A stretch of DNA of 7,875 bases, taken from NCBI GenBank assembly GCA_900553815.1, contig USEY01000081.1:1-7875 (forward strand), written 5' to 3'. Of the stretch, positions 1 to 7,764 are shown piece after piece; position 1 is the stretch's first letter; the number at the start of each line of letters is the position of its first letter. This stretch comes from an uncultured Bacteroides sp. Its GTDB lineage: Bacteria; Bacteroidota; Bacteroidia; Bacteroidales; Bacteroidaceae. Made by a program: the position numbers and the translations under genes. The notes under the pieces are model-generated. The model was not told where the DNA came from. It did no database searches and worked only from the letters and a program-made list of their open reading frames with translations.

Positions 1-48
1 CAGAGCCTGTTTAAACTTTGCTAATTGGGACGTTTGCGGACATTCATA

Positions 49-1647
49 TTATTTTTTACAGCTGACGGCTGCCTCTTCAACGGGCAGGCAAGCTTTGTAG
101 TGTTCAATGTAGGCGTTGAATCCAGCCACGTCTTCGGCCACGGGTGCTATCTCAACTCCTGCATCACCGGCAAATACCTGCTTGTCCAGAAAATCGGCCA
201 GCGACAGCTGCTTATCGTTGTTCACCAGATAGGCTCCCAGCAGGGCGATGCCCCATGCTCCGCCTTCGCCGGCTGTTTCCATTACCGAGATGGGTGAATT
301 GATGGCGGCTGCCAGTATGCGCTGGCCTACACCTTTAGTCTTGAACAAACCGCCATGGCCCGTAATGCGGTCTACACGGATGTGCTCGTCGTTGAACAGT
401 ATGTCGTTACCAATTTTTAGTACGGCTACCGAAGCATAGAGATGGGCACGCATCAGGTTGGCCAGACTGAACTTGTCGGTGGCAGAGCGTACAAACAACG
501 GACGCCCTTCTGCCAATCCGGTAATGGGTTCGCCCGAGAAGTAGTTGTAGGCCATCAGTCCGCCACAGTCGGCATCGCCCTCTAACGCCAGGTTATAAAG
601 TTTGCCGTAGATTTCGTTCATATCGACAGGCACTCCCATTAATTCCTGGTATTCCTTGAACAGGTTAACCCAGGCATTGAGGTCGGAGGTACAGTTGTTG
701 CAGTGAACCATAGCTACGGGGCTTCCGTCGGGAGTGGTCACAATGTCGATGGCCTCATAGGGGCGCGACAACTCTTTTTCCAGTACAATCATGGAGAAAG
801 AAGAAGTGCCGGCCGACACGTTGCCCGTGCGTTGCTTCACGGCATTGGTGGCTACCATGCCCGTACCGGCATCGCCTTCGGGTGGGCAGAGGGGAATACC
901 GGCTTTCAGATGGCCCGAAGCATCCAACTTGCGTGCACCGTCGGCAGTCAGACAACCGGCGTCTTCGCCTGCCATCAGTACGCGTGGCAGTATGTCTTTC
1001 AGTTTCCAGCTATACCCTTTGGAGGCTATCAGTTGTTCGAACTTGGTCACCATTGCAGCCGAGTAGTCTTTGGTTGCAGGGTCGATGGGCAGCATACCCG
1101 ACGCGTCGCCGATACCCAGTACCCGTTGGCCTGTCAGCTGCCAATGTACGTATCCGGCCAGTGTGGTCAGGAAGTCAATGTCGCCTACATGGGATTCGTC
1201 GTTCAAAATAGCTTGGTAGAGATGTGATATGCTCCAGCGCAGGGGAATGTTGAAGACGAAGAGTTCGGACAGTTTGGCTGCGGCAGGACCCGTGTTGGTG
1301 TTGCGCCAGGTGCGGAATGGTACGAGGATTTCCTGTTGCTTGTCGAAGGCCATGTAGCCGTGCATCATGGCGCTGACGCCAATGGCTGCCAGCTTCTCAA
1401 TTTCCACTCCGTATTGTTGTTGCACGTCGGCACGCAGGTCGGCATAGCAGTCTTGTAATCCGTTCCAGACGGCATCTATGCTATAGGTCCACAGTCCGTC
1501 TACCAGTTGGTTTTCCCAGGTATGACTGCCCTGTGCAATGGGTTTGTTTTCCTCGTCGATGAGGACTGCTTTGATGCGCGTAGAACCCAGTTCTATACCC
1601 AGTACGGCACGTCCGGCTTCTATGGTCGATTTTGGGTCTAATTTCAT
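49..1647 (-). CDS. FGGY-family carbohydrate kinase, probable L-ribulokinase (xylulokinase-like)
   Basis: This 532-residue cytoplasmic kinase probably phosphorylates L-ribulose to L-ribulose 5-phosphate, the step between AraA and AraD. The N-terminal phosphate motif [11 protein letters not shown] is at residues 17-27, with Glu19 where most family members have Asp. An MMHG motif at 94-97 resembles the MHG of xylulokinases. EGDAGTG at 257-263 supplies the likely catalytic base, Asp259, followed by [10 protein letters not shown] at 275-284. The C-terminal adenosine-binding signature runs from about 429 to 473 (GHGG, then [15 protein letters not shown]). The ATG at 1647 was chosen because the 34 codons upstream of it translate the intergenic repeat and show no family similarity. 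The substrate is inferred from context: the operon has araA and araD but no other kinase, and this protein lacks the look of E. coli AraB. D-xylulose is the main alternative substrate. The kinase is the last gene of the operon visible here. Confidence 0.88.
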   Translation of the reverse strand: MKLDPKSTIEAGRAVLGIELGSTRIKAVLIDEENKPIAQGSHTWENQLVDGLWTYSIDAVWNGLQDCYADLRADVQQQYGVEIEKLAAIGVSAMMHGYMAFDKQQEILVPFRTWRNTNTGPAAAKLSELFVFNIPLRWSISHLYQAILNDESHVGDIDFLTTLAGYVHWQLTGQRVLGIGDASGMLPIDPATKDYSAAMVTKFEQLIASKGYSWKLKDILPRVLMAGEDAGCLTADGARKLDASGHLKAGIPLCPPEGDAGTGMVATNAVKQRTGNVSAGTSSFSMIVLEKELSRPYEAIDIVTTPDGSPVAMVHCNNCTSDLNAWVNLFKEYQELMGVPVDMNEIYGKLYNLALEGDADCGGLMAYNYFSGEPITGLAEGRPLFVRSATDKFSLANLMRAHLYASVAVLKIGNDILFNDEHIRVDRITGHGGLFKTKGVGQRILAAAINSPISVMETAGEGGAWGIALLGAYLVNNDKQLSLADFLDKQVFAGDAGVEIAPVAEDVAGFNAYIEHYKACLPVEEAAVSCKK

Positions 1648-1689
1648 GAGTGTATTATATATAAGGTGGAAAAAAGAAGGGGAGCCAAA

Positions 1690-1766
1690 CCACAAATGAC
1701 GCAAATGATACAGATTGTCACAGATTATAATCCGTGTTAGTCTGTCCAATCTGTGTCATCTGTGTG
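1690..1766. repeat. Imperfect dyad made of 9-bp units between araA and the kinase gene
   Basis: On the plus strand the right arm (from 1729) reads as aatccgtgt, tagtctgtc, one extra c, aatctgtgt and catctgtgt. The left arm (1690-1726), read on the minus strand, gives aatctgtga, one extra c, aatctgtat, catttgcgt and catttgtgg. Each arm is thus about four copies of a 9-bp unit near aatctgtgt, and the arms face each other across a 2-bp centre. A perfect 8-bp inverted pair lies at 1719-1726 and 1748-1755. This fills most of the 146-bp gap upstream of the kinase. It resembles dispersed intergenic repeats seen in Bacteroidetes genomes. A role in mRNA folding or partial termination is only inferred. 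Confidence 0.75.
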
Positions 1767-1793
1767 CCATCCCCTTACTGTTCAGTTATGGTT

Positions 1794-3320
1794 TTAGCAA
1801 AGTGCTTTGTTAAGCATGTAGTACACCTCGTTCATGCGAAGTTCTTTCTTGAAGTCGCTGATGTTGGTGTCTTTGTTGATGTGAACCATTTCGATGCCTG
1901 CAATTTCTGCATAGTCTGCCCAGTATTCGGCCGTCAGGTCGTATGAGAAGCAAGAGTGGTGTGTACCACCGGCCAGAATCCAGGCTCCGGCACCTACCTC
2001 GAAGTTAGGCATCGGTTTCCACAGAGCGGAAGCTACGGGCAGCTTAGGCAGTGGTTTCGGTTCGATGCACTCCACGTCGTTAACGATGAGGCGGAAGCGG
2101 TTGCCAAGGTCTACTACAGTGGCGGTGCAGCCTGTACCTACCTTCGACGTGAAGACAAGGCGAGCCGTCTGACTCTTGCGAATGCCGATGCCTAGGAAGT
2201 GAACTTCCAAGCGTGGTTTCTGTGCGGCGATGAGCGGACATACTTCCAGCATGTGGGCTTGCAGGATGGCGCTGTTTTCGCCGTCGAAGTTCAGCGTATA
2301 ATCTTCCAGGAAAGAGCAGCCGGTAGGCAAACCTTGGTTCATGACCCATACGGTGCGGTAGAGAGCTGCCGACTTCCAGTCGCCTTCGGCACCGAAGCCA
2401 TAGCCTTCGGCCATCAAGCGTTGGCTGGCCAGTCCGGGGATTTGGTCGAAGTGGCTGCCGTCAGTCTGTCCCAGGTCATCGAAGTTGGTAGTAAAGCCTT
2501 TGGCGCCTTTGTCTTTCAGGATGGCGCGCAGAGCCAATTCAGCTTTGGCGGAATTCCATACTTTCTGGTAGGCTTCGGTTGTTTTGTCTTCCAGTTCAGT
2601 GGCATGGTCATAGAGATGGAAGTATTCGGCTACCAAAGCATCGACGTCTGCATCTTTCACCTGCTTGTGATATTCCATCAGTTCGCTTACTGGACAGTAG
2701 TCTACGTGGTAACCCATGCGCTGTTCGGCTTCTACCTTGTCGCCGTCGGTCACGGCCACGTTGTTCATCTGGTCGCCGAAGCGGATGATGAGCATGTCTT
2801 GGGCATCAGCCCATGCGGCGCAGACGCGCATCCACACGGCAATCTTCTTTTGCGTCTCTTCTTCCTTCCAGTAGCCTACCACCACTTTGCGGCGTACACG
2901 CATGCGGGTGCAGATGTGGCCGAATTCGCGGTCGCCGTGAGCACTCTGGTTCAGGTTCATGAAGTCCATATCCATGGTATCCCAAGGAATCTCCTTATTA
3001 TATTGTGTATGGAGGTGGAGCAGTGGTTTCTTCAGCTGTTGCAGTCCGTGAATCCACATTTTGGCAGGCGAGAAGGTGTGCATCCAAGTGATGACACCGA
3101 TACATTTATCTTCGTTGTTGGCAGCTTTGAACACGGCTTCCACTTCTTTGGAAGAGTTGGCCGTACCTTTGTATACTACTTTCATCGGCAGTTTGCCCGA
3201 CTCGTTCAGTCCTTTTACCATCTCGTTGCTGTGAGCGTCTACTGCGATTACTGCATCGCCTCCGTACAGAAGCTGTGCTCCTGTTACGAACCATACTTCA
3301 TATTGGTCAAATGTGTTCAT
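1794..3320 (-). CDS. araA: L-arabinose isomerase
   Basis: The enzyme interconverts L-arabinose and L-ribulose in the cytoplasm and needs a divalent metal, usually Mn2+. At 508 residues it has the usual AraA length (about 500). It starts with the typical EVWFVTGAQLLYG (residues 8-20). Metal ligands are visible by alignment with the E. coli ligands E306, E333, H350 and H450: Glu312 in AEGDWK, Glu339 in FLEDYT, His356 in AHMLEVCP and His455 in GGTHHSCFS. The spacing of the first three (27 and 17 residues) equals that of the E. coli enzyme. The ATG at 3320 is preferred over an in-frame ATG at 3419. The longer version would overlap the end of araD, and its extra 33 residues are translated AT-rich leader. 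The leader before the chosen ATG is A-rich (aactaaaaataaaaatatt), as is common in Bacteroidetes. The gene lies 43 bp after araD. Confidence 0.97.
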   Translation of the reverse strand: MNTFDQYEVWFVTGAQLLYGGDAVIAVDAHSNEMVKGLNESGKLPMKVVYKGTANSSKEVEAVFKAANNEDKCIGVITWMHTFSPAKMWIHGLQQLKKPLLHLHTQYNKEIPWDTMDMDFMNLNQSAHGDREFGHICTRMRVRRKVVVGYWKEEETQKKIAVWMRVCAAWADAQDMLIIRFGDQMNNVAVTDGDKVEAEQRMGYHVDYCPVSELMEYHKQVKDADVDALVAEYFHLYDHATELEDKTTEAYQKVWNSAKAELALRAILKDKGAKGFTTNFDDLGQTDGSHFDQIPGLASQRLMAEGYGFGAEGDWKSAALYRTVWVMNQGLPTGCSFLEDYTLNFDGENSAILQAHMLEVCPLIAAQKPRLEVHFLGIGIRKSQTARLVFTSKVGTGCTATVVDLGNRFRLIVNDVECIEPKPLPKLPVASALWKPMPNFEVGAGAWILAGGTHHSCFSYDLTAEYWADYAEIAGIEMVHINKDTNISDFKKELRMNEVYYMLNKALC

Positions 3321-3363
3321 AATATTTTTATTTTTAGTTGTTGGATAATTATTTCTCAATTGT

Positions 3364-4050
3364 TTATTTCTGTCCGTAGTAAGCGTGCGGACCGTGCTTG
3401 CGACTGAAGTGCTTTTCAATGAGCAGCGGATTCATGGTCAGATTAGGGTTGACTGCGTAGGCTATGGAAGCCATCTTGGCCACTTGTTCCATGACTACAG
3501 CATTGTGAACAGCGTCGTGCGCATCTTTACCCCATGAGAAAGGACCATGGTTTTTCACCAGCACTCCCGGTGTGTGCACGGGACTCAGGCCTTCAAAGCG
3601 TTTCACAATGACATTGCCCGTTTCCTTCTCGTATTCCCCTTTTACTTCGGCTTCGGTCATGTCGGCCGTGCAGGGTATGGCGTCGTGGAAATAATCGGCA
3701 TGAGTGGTGCCGATGTTGGGGATGTCGCATCCGGCCTGGGCCCAGGCAGTGGCATACGTGGAGTGCGTGTGTACCACGCCACCAATCTCGGGAAAGGCTT
3801 TGTAGAGTACTACGTGTGTCGGAGTATCTGATGAAGGACGCAACTGTCCTTCCACTACTTTTCCGTCCAGGTCAACTACCACCATGTCATCAGCTTTCAT
3901 TTCGTCATAGCTCACGCCACTGGGTTTGATGACCACCAGTCCGCTTTCACGGTCGATGGCTGAAACGTTTCCCCAAGTAAAGATAACGAGTCCGTGTTTC
4001 ACCAGTTCAAGGTTGGCACGGTATACTTTTTCTTTTAGTTCTTCCAGCAT
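3364..4050 (-). CDS. araD: L-ribulose-5-phosphate 4-epimerase
   Basis: This enzyme converts L-ribulose 5-phosphate to D-xylulose 5-phosphate by retro-aldol cleavage and rejoining, and so delivers arabinose carbon to the pentose phosphate pathway. The 228-residue protein is a complete class II aldolase/adducin-fold protein (E. coli AraD has 231). The early [10 protein letters not shown] (25-34) and KPSGVSY (42-48) belong to the phosphate-binding part. SSDTPTH (73-79) includes Asp75. The Zn2+ ligands are His94 and His96 in VVHTHS and His168 in KNHGP. The catalytic pair by alignment is Asp119 in THADY and Tyr225 in the C-terminal AYYGQ, matching D120 and Y229 of E. coli. No key residue is missing. 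It starts 28 bp after araR. L-ribulose-5-P 3-epimerases and fuculose aldolases are related, but the full set of motifs and the neighbours favour AraD. Confidence 0.96.
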   Translation of the reverse strand: MLEELKEKVYRANLELVKHGLVIFTWGNVSAIDRESGLVVIKPSGVSYDEMKADDMVVVDLDGKVVEGQLRPSSDTPTHVVLYKAFPEIGGVVHTHSTYATAWAQAGCDIPNIGTTHADYFHDAIPCTADMTEAEVKGEYEKETGNVIVKRFEGLSPVHTPGVLVKNHGPFSWGKDAHDAVHNAVVMEQVAKMASIAYAVNPNLTMNPLLIEKHFSRKHGPHAYYGQK

Positions 4051-4078
4051 ATTGTTTATGTATTAGTTTTTCAATCTT

Positions 4079-4756
4079 CTATAACTTGAATTTAGGTGTC
4101 TGTTTGTAAGCATTTTCATTAAACTGATAGAGGGCGGCACCGCGTTTGGAGCCGGTCTTGTCTATCTTGTCAGTCTTTTCAATGTAGTTCATTTCGGCTA
4201 CACGCTTGCGGAAGTTGCGTTTGTCCAACGGTTCGCCATAGATGGCCTCATAAAGGCTTTGCAACTGCGACAGGGTGAACAATGAGGGCAACAGGTTGAA
4301 GCCTATGGGTTTGGTAGATGCCTTTTGTTGCATCAGTGCACGTGCCTTTTCTACCATGGCCGAGTGGTCGAAGATGAGAGGCGGCAGTTCATTGATGTTT
4401 ATCCAGAAGGCATTATGCTGGCGCACCAACTCACGGTCGTATTCGTTGATGTTGACCAGTGCGTAATAGGCAATGGAAACAACACGGCCGCCCGGGTCGC
4501 GGTGTACGTTGCCAAAAGCTCCCACTTGCTCCATGTAGACTTCGTCCAGTCCGGTCAGTTCGGCCAGTACCCGCTTGGCGGCATCATCTACGCTTTCATT
4601 CTCCTGTACGAAACCACCCATCAGCGACCATTCGCCACGGGCCGGCTCGAAGTTGCGCTTCAGCAGGAGAAGGCTTAGTTCTCCTCCGCTGAAGCCGAAG
4701 ATGATGCAGTCTACCGAAATGTAGAATTTAGGGTTTTTGCTATAATAATTTGTCAT
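4079..4756 (-). CDS. araR: Arabinose-responsive transcriptional regulator AraR (Nudix-like domain plus winged helix)
   Basis: The 225-residue protein is a DNA-binding regulator of the NrtR-like type. An N-terminal Nudix-fold domain (about residues 10-145) serves as the effector sensor, and a C-terminal winged helix (about 155-225) includes FTLSQLQSLYEAIYG and DKRNFRKRVAEM. The Nudix box at 48-70 is degenerate: where the consensus has REUxEE, this protein reads RVLAEL, so the catalytic acidic residues are largely lost and hydrolase activity is unlikely. From memory, the B. thetaiotaomicron homologue BT0354 binds L-arabinose and controls its own locus; the same role is inferred here. An in-frame ATG at 4771 would add five residues (MTKNR). 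I prefer the ATG at 4756 because recalled homologues begin near the NYYS segment. The gene sits between the transporter and araD, so it is probably autoregulated. Confidence 0.9.
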   Translation of the reverse strand: MTNYYSKNPKFYISVDCIIFGFSGGELSLLLLKRNFEPARGEWSLMGGFVQENESVDDAAKRVLAELTGLDEVYMEQVGAFGNVHRDPGGRVVSIAYYALVNINEYDRELVRQHNAFWININELPPLIFDHSAMVEKARALMQQKASTKPIGFNLLPSLFTLSQLQSLYEAIYGEPLDKRNFRKRVAEMNYIEKTDKIDKTGSKRGAALYQFNENAYKQTPKFKL

Positions 4757-4784
4757 TCGGTTTTTAGTCATTTTAGGTTATCGT

Positions 4785-6530
4785 TTACCAGAAATAAGCA
4801 TAGAACAGGGCACAGAGTAATACCACGCCCAGCGAGGCTATGACGTCCCACTTGTTCCAGCTTTTTCTTATAAGCTGTTTGTAGTTACCGTCGAAAGTGA
4901 TGGCGGCTATCTGTTGTGCAGATGGTTTCGTGGTGAAGCATGATACGACGGCCATCAGGATAATCAGGAAGACGAGCAGCCAGATTTCGAAGATGAGCCA
5001 GTTGGTCTGCCAGAACCAGGCAGTGGCATCCCAGAACGCACCGTCCATGGCGGCTGTACCGCTCTTGGTCACTACATTGGTCACTAGTCGGAGCATGCCG
5101 ATGAGGAAACCGCCGATAAGTCCCCACTCGCCGGCCTTGGGCGTGATGCGCTTGGAGAAGATGCCGAGGGTGAACACGGCTACCATGGCCGGAGCCAGCA
5201 GCGACTGGATGTCCTGCAGATAGCTGTAAAGGTTGTCCATATTCATCATGATGGGTAGCCAGGCCAGACCGAGCAGTACGACAACAACGGTGGCTGCGCG
5301 ACCTACGAACACGTAGTGTGCTTCGCTTTGTCCCGGGCGCATGGGCTTATAGAAGTCTTCGGTGAACAGCGTGGCACAGCTGTTGAAGAAGGCTGCCAGT
5401 GAAGTGACCAGTGCACAGATGAAGCCGATGGTCACCAATCCTTTGGCACCGGCGGGCAGGATGTTCTTCACCATCATGGCAAAGGCACCGTCGGTGTCGT
5501 GTTGGTTGGTCAGGTCCATGACGATGCCGCTGTTGGGGTCTTGTGCTAGCGCTACGGCCACCATGCCGGGAACGAGGAACATAAATACCGGCAACAGCTT
5601 GAAGTAGCCGGCTGCTATGGAGCCGCGGCGGGCACGCTTCATCACTACATCGTCCGACTCACCCTTTTGCTGTCCCAATACACGCTGTACAATGTGCTGG
5701 TCGGTGCACCAGTACCAGAAGCCGATGATGGAAGCACCGATGAATACGGCAAAGCCCGGGAACTTGGAGTACAGTGGGTCACTTTCTTCCCAGTGGAACA
5801 TGTGGTTGATACCATATCCGTCGTGGGCCGAGCGGGCATAGTCCATCATGTTGCCCCAGCCGTCGGCAATGTTGCCTTGACCCAAAGCTGCCAGTCCGAG
5901 GAAGAGTACCAGAAATGAACCTATAATAAGAATAGGAGTCTGGATGGCCGACATGGTCATGACACCTTTCATACCTCCCAGTACGGTGAAGATGGCCGTA
6001 ATGGCTATCAGTCCGAGTGCACCCCACCAGAAGGGAAGTCCGAAGAGGTATTCGAAGAAGATGCCACCCGTAAAGGCCGTGACGCTGACTTTGGTCAGGA
6101 TGTAGGCAATGAGGGTGATGATGCTGAGGCAGGAGCCTGTGCGCTTGGTGTAGCGGTATTTCAGGAAGTCAGGCATGGTAATGATTTTGCCCATTTTGTT
6201 GTTCAGTAACTGGTAGAAAGGCACGAAGAGCCAGCCCAATATAAGAATCATCCAGCCTTGCATTTCCCAGTGAGCCATGCCTACGCCGTCTTTGGCACCT
6301 GTACCGGCCAGACCCACTAAATGCTCCGAGCCGATGTTGGCAGCAAAGATGGCGGCGCCTATTACATACCAGGGTTCTCCTTTTCCGAACAGATAGTCTT
6401 GGCTGTCTGCTCCTTTCATGGCCAGTTTGTCTTTGCGTACAGAACGATAGACCATCCAGGCTATCAGCAGAATACCTACTGTGAGTACGGCCCAGTCCAG
6501 CCAAACAAATTCATGTGAATTCCAATTCAT
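4785..6530 (-). CDS. Sodium:solute symporter (SSS/SGLT family), probable L-arabinose importer
   Basis: This inner-membrane protein of 581 residues probably imports L-arabinose with Na+. About 14 hydrophobic segments can be traced, from residues 12-30 to 562-580, as in SGLT-type members. GSEHLVGLAGTGA (67-79), YWCTDQHIVQR (273-283), YFKLLPVFM (309-317) and FNSCATLFTEDFY (382-394) closely follow animal SGLT1 motifs. By alignment to Vibrio vSGLT, the Na+ site would be Ala63, Ile66, Ala373, Thr376 and Ser377. Sugar-site candidates are Glu89, Tyr273, Trp274, Lys311 and Gln439. Family membership is certain, while the substrate is inferred from the operon; this gene corresponds to what has been called araP or araT in Bacteroides. 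It starts 32 bp after the mutarotase gene, and its stop lies 28 bp before the preferred araR start. Galactose or another monosaccharide cannot be excluded as substrate. Confidence 0.93.
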   Translation of the reverse strand: MNWNSHEFVWLDWAVLTVGILLIAWMVYRSVRKDKLAMKGADSQDYLFGKGEPWYVIGAAIFAANIGSEHLVGLAGTGAKDGVGMAHWEMQGWMILILGWLFVPFYQLLNNKMGKIITMPDFLKYRYTKRTGSCLSIITLIAYILTKVSVTAFTGGIFFEYLFGLPFWWGALGLIAITAIFTVLGGMKGVMTMSAIQTPILIIGSFLVLFLGLAALGQGNIADGWGNMMDYARSAHDGYGINHMFHWEESDPLYSKFPGFAVFIGASIIGFWYWCTDQHIVQRVLGQQKGESDDVVMKRARRGSIAAGYFKLLPVFMFLVPGMVAVALAQDPNSGIVMDLTNQHDTDGAFAMMVKNILPAGAKGLVTIGFICALVTSLAAFFNSCATLFTEDFYKPMRPGQSEAHYVFVGRAATVVVVLLGLAWLPIMMNMDNLYSYLQDIQSLLAPAMVAVFTLGIFSKRITPKAGEWGLIGGFLIGMLRLVTNVVTKSGTAAMDGAFWDATAWFWQTNWLIFEIWLLVFLIILMAVVSCFTTKPSAQQIAAITFDGNYKQLIRKSWNKWDVIASLGVVLLCALFYAYFW

Positions 6531-6562
6531 AGTGTTATGTCTTTAATAGTATTGGGTTAAGA

Positions 6563-7702
6563 TTATTTTTCTACGCTAAACTTGAAGATACATTCGCTGT
6601 TGTAAGTTTGTCCCGGTTCCAGCACGACCGAAGGCCATTGGGGCTTGTTGGGACTGTCGGGGTAGTGCTGTGTTTCCAGGCAAACGGAGGCACGCTGGTT
6701 GTAGACGATGCCTTTCTTGCCCTTGACGCTGCCGTCCAGGAAGTTGCCGGTGTAGACCTGTATGCCAGGTTCGTTGGTATAGACTTCCAGTGTGATGCCG
6801 CTCTGAGGGGAAGTCAGTCGGGCTGCTACCTGAGTCAGGTCGCCCTGTGTGTTCAGCACCCAGTTGTGGTCGTAGCCGTTGCCGTTCTTCAGCTGGACGA
6901 AGTCGAAGTTATTGATGTCCTGTCCCACGGCTTTGGGAGTAGTGAAGTCCATAGGAGTGTCTTTCACCGGGAGGATTTCGCCGGTGGTCATGAACGTGCT
7001 GTCCACCGGTGTATAGTTGTCGGCATTGACGTAAAGAATGTGGTCGGTAGCTGCCTGTGCCGGGTTGCCGGACAGGTTGAAGTACGAGTGGTTGGTCATG
7101 TTGATGACGGTCTTTTTGTCGGTCGTGGCGGTATACTTGATGTCGATGGCGTTGTCTTCAGTCAATTTATAGACCACGGTCGCGGTCACGTTGCCCGGGA
7201 AGTTTTCGTCGCCGTCGGGCGAAATGCGGGTGAGCTGCAGGGTGGTGTCGTCAATGGGCTTGGCGTCATAGACCTGGTATTGCCAACCTTTGGGACCGCC
7301 GTGCAGGCAGTGTCCGAAGTTGTTTTGAGGCAGTTGGATAGTATCGCCGTCCAATACGATGCGTCCTTGGTTGATGCGGTTGGCATAGCGCCCGATGGAA
7401 GCTCCGAAGTCGCTGGGGATGTTGATGTAGTCGGCAATGCTGTCGAATCCCAGCACGACGTCTTGCATCTGCCCATTCTTGTCAGGCACCATGATGGAGA
7501 CGATACGTCCACCGTAGTTGGTGATGCAGACTTCCATGCCCGCCTTGTTCTTCAATGTGTAGAGGGCGGTTTGTGCCTGGTTCACTTCTGTCTGAAACTT
7601 TGCCGGGTCTAGTCCCGAAAGCGTAAGTTGTTTCTTTGGAGTTTGAGTGCAGGATGCCAGCATCAGGGCAGCTATTCCTGCAAGTAAGCAGTAATTCTTC
7701 AT
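6563..7702 (-). CDS. Aldose 1-epimerase (mutarotase), lipoprotein
   Basis: This mutarotase interconverts the alpha and beta anomers of aldoses. The 379-residue protein begins with a lipoprotein signal peptide: a charged start (MKNY), a hydrophobic stretch and the lipobox L15-A16-S17-C18, with Cys18 the expected lipidated residue. CTQTPKKQ follows, without the acidic residues of the Bacteroidetes surface-export signal, so a periplasm-facing location is inferred. The GalM fold covers roughly residues 40-377. Catalytic residues fit the family: Arg105 in IGRYANRI, His134 in CLHGG, His205 in NHSYFNL, Asp278 in GYDHNW and Glu343 in CLETQHYPDSPN, the last being the probable general base. It is the first gene of the operon and probably supplies the anomer preferred by the symporter just downstream. 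Family assignment is firm; preference for arabinose is inferred from context. It is often named galM, and sometimes araM in this context. Confidence 0.95.
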   Translation of the reverse strand: MKNYCLLAGIAALMLASCTQTPKKQLTLSGLDPAKFQTEVNQAQTALYTLKNKAGMEVCITNYGGRIVSIMVPDKNGQMQDVVLGFDSIADYINIPSDFGASIGRYANRINQGRIVLDGDTIQLPQNNFGHCLHGGPKGWQYQVYDAKPIDDTTLQLTRISPDGDENFPGNVTATVVYKLTEDNAIDIKYTATTDKKTVINMTNHSYFNLSGNPAQAATDHILYVNADNYTPVDSTFMTTGEILPVKDTPMDFTTPKAVGQDINNFDFVQLKNGNGYDHNWVLNTQGDLTQVAARLTSPQSGITLEVYTNEPGIQVYTGNFLDGSVKGKKGIVYNQRASVCLETQHYPDSPNKPQWPSVVLEPGQTYNSECIFKFSVEK

Positions 7703-7744
7703 GGTATTATAGTGTTTGGATATTAAGTCGTTCCTATGCGGTCG

Positions 7745-7752
7745 TAAAGATA
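7745..7752 (-). promoter_or_regulatory. Candidate Bacteroidetes -7 promoter element for the operon
   Basis: Read on the minus strand this is TATCTTTA, which matches the Bacteroidetes -7 consensus TAnnTTTG except at the last base. It lies 42 bp upstream of the mutarotase start codon, so transcription would begin near 7738. No clear TTTG -33 element is seen 19-21 bp further upstream; that position is instead occupied by the palindrome at 7765-7781. This is the best candidate in the region, but it is a weak one. Confidence 0.4.
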
Positions 7753-7764
7753 GAATTTTTATTT

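Noticed and set aside
703..1227. 174-codon plus-strand open frame opposite the kinase gene
   Set aside because: It is in register with kinase codons and has no recognisable motif; the kinase on the minus strand is complete.
1649..1665. Possible second AraR operator upstream of the kinase (agtgta followed by tataag)
   Set aside because: Only the first half-site matches the palindrome at 7765-7781; the second arm matches about half of its bases, so it is not supported as an operator.
1648..1749. N-terminal extension of the kinase to an ATG at 1749
   Set aside because: It would translate through the intergenic dyad repeat, and FGGY kinases begin shortly before the phosphate-1 loop, which the ATG at 1647 satisfies.
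1719..1755. Rho-independent terminator between araA and the kinase
   Set aside because: The inverted repeat has a short AT-containing stem with a 21-base loop and no T-run on the minus-strand side, so it does not fit an intrinsic terminator.
1690..1766. CRISPR array
   Set aside because: Units are only 9 bp, contiguous and inverted around a centre, without spacers.
2199..3407. 402-codon plus-strand open frame opposite araA
   Set aside because: Its codons are exactly in register with araA codons on the other strand. Such frames stay open when TTA, CTA and TCA sense codons are avoided. The translation shows no recognisable domain, and araA has a full set of catalytic residues.
3321..3419. N-terminal extension of araA to an ATG at 3419
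   Set aside because: It would overlap araD by 56 bp and adds AT-rich leader-derived residues ahead of a start typical for AraA.
6608..7612. 334-codon plus-strand open frame opposite the mutarotase gene
   Set aside because: It is again in exact codon register with the minus-strand gene, which has a signal peptide and all catalytic residues. The antisense product is a low-complexity, valine-rich sequence typical of a shadow.
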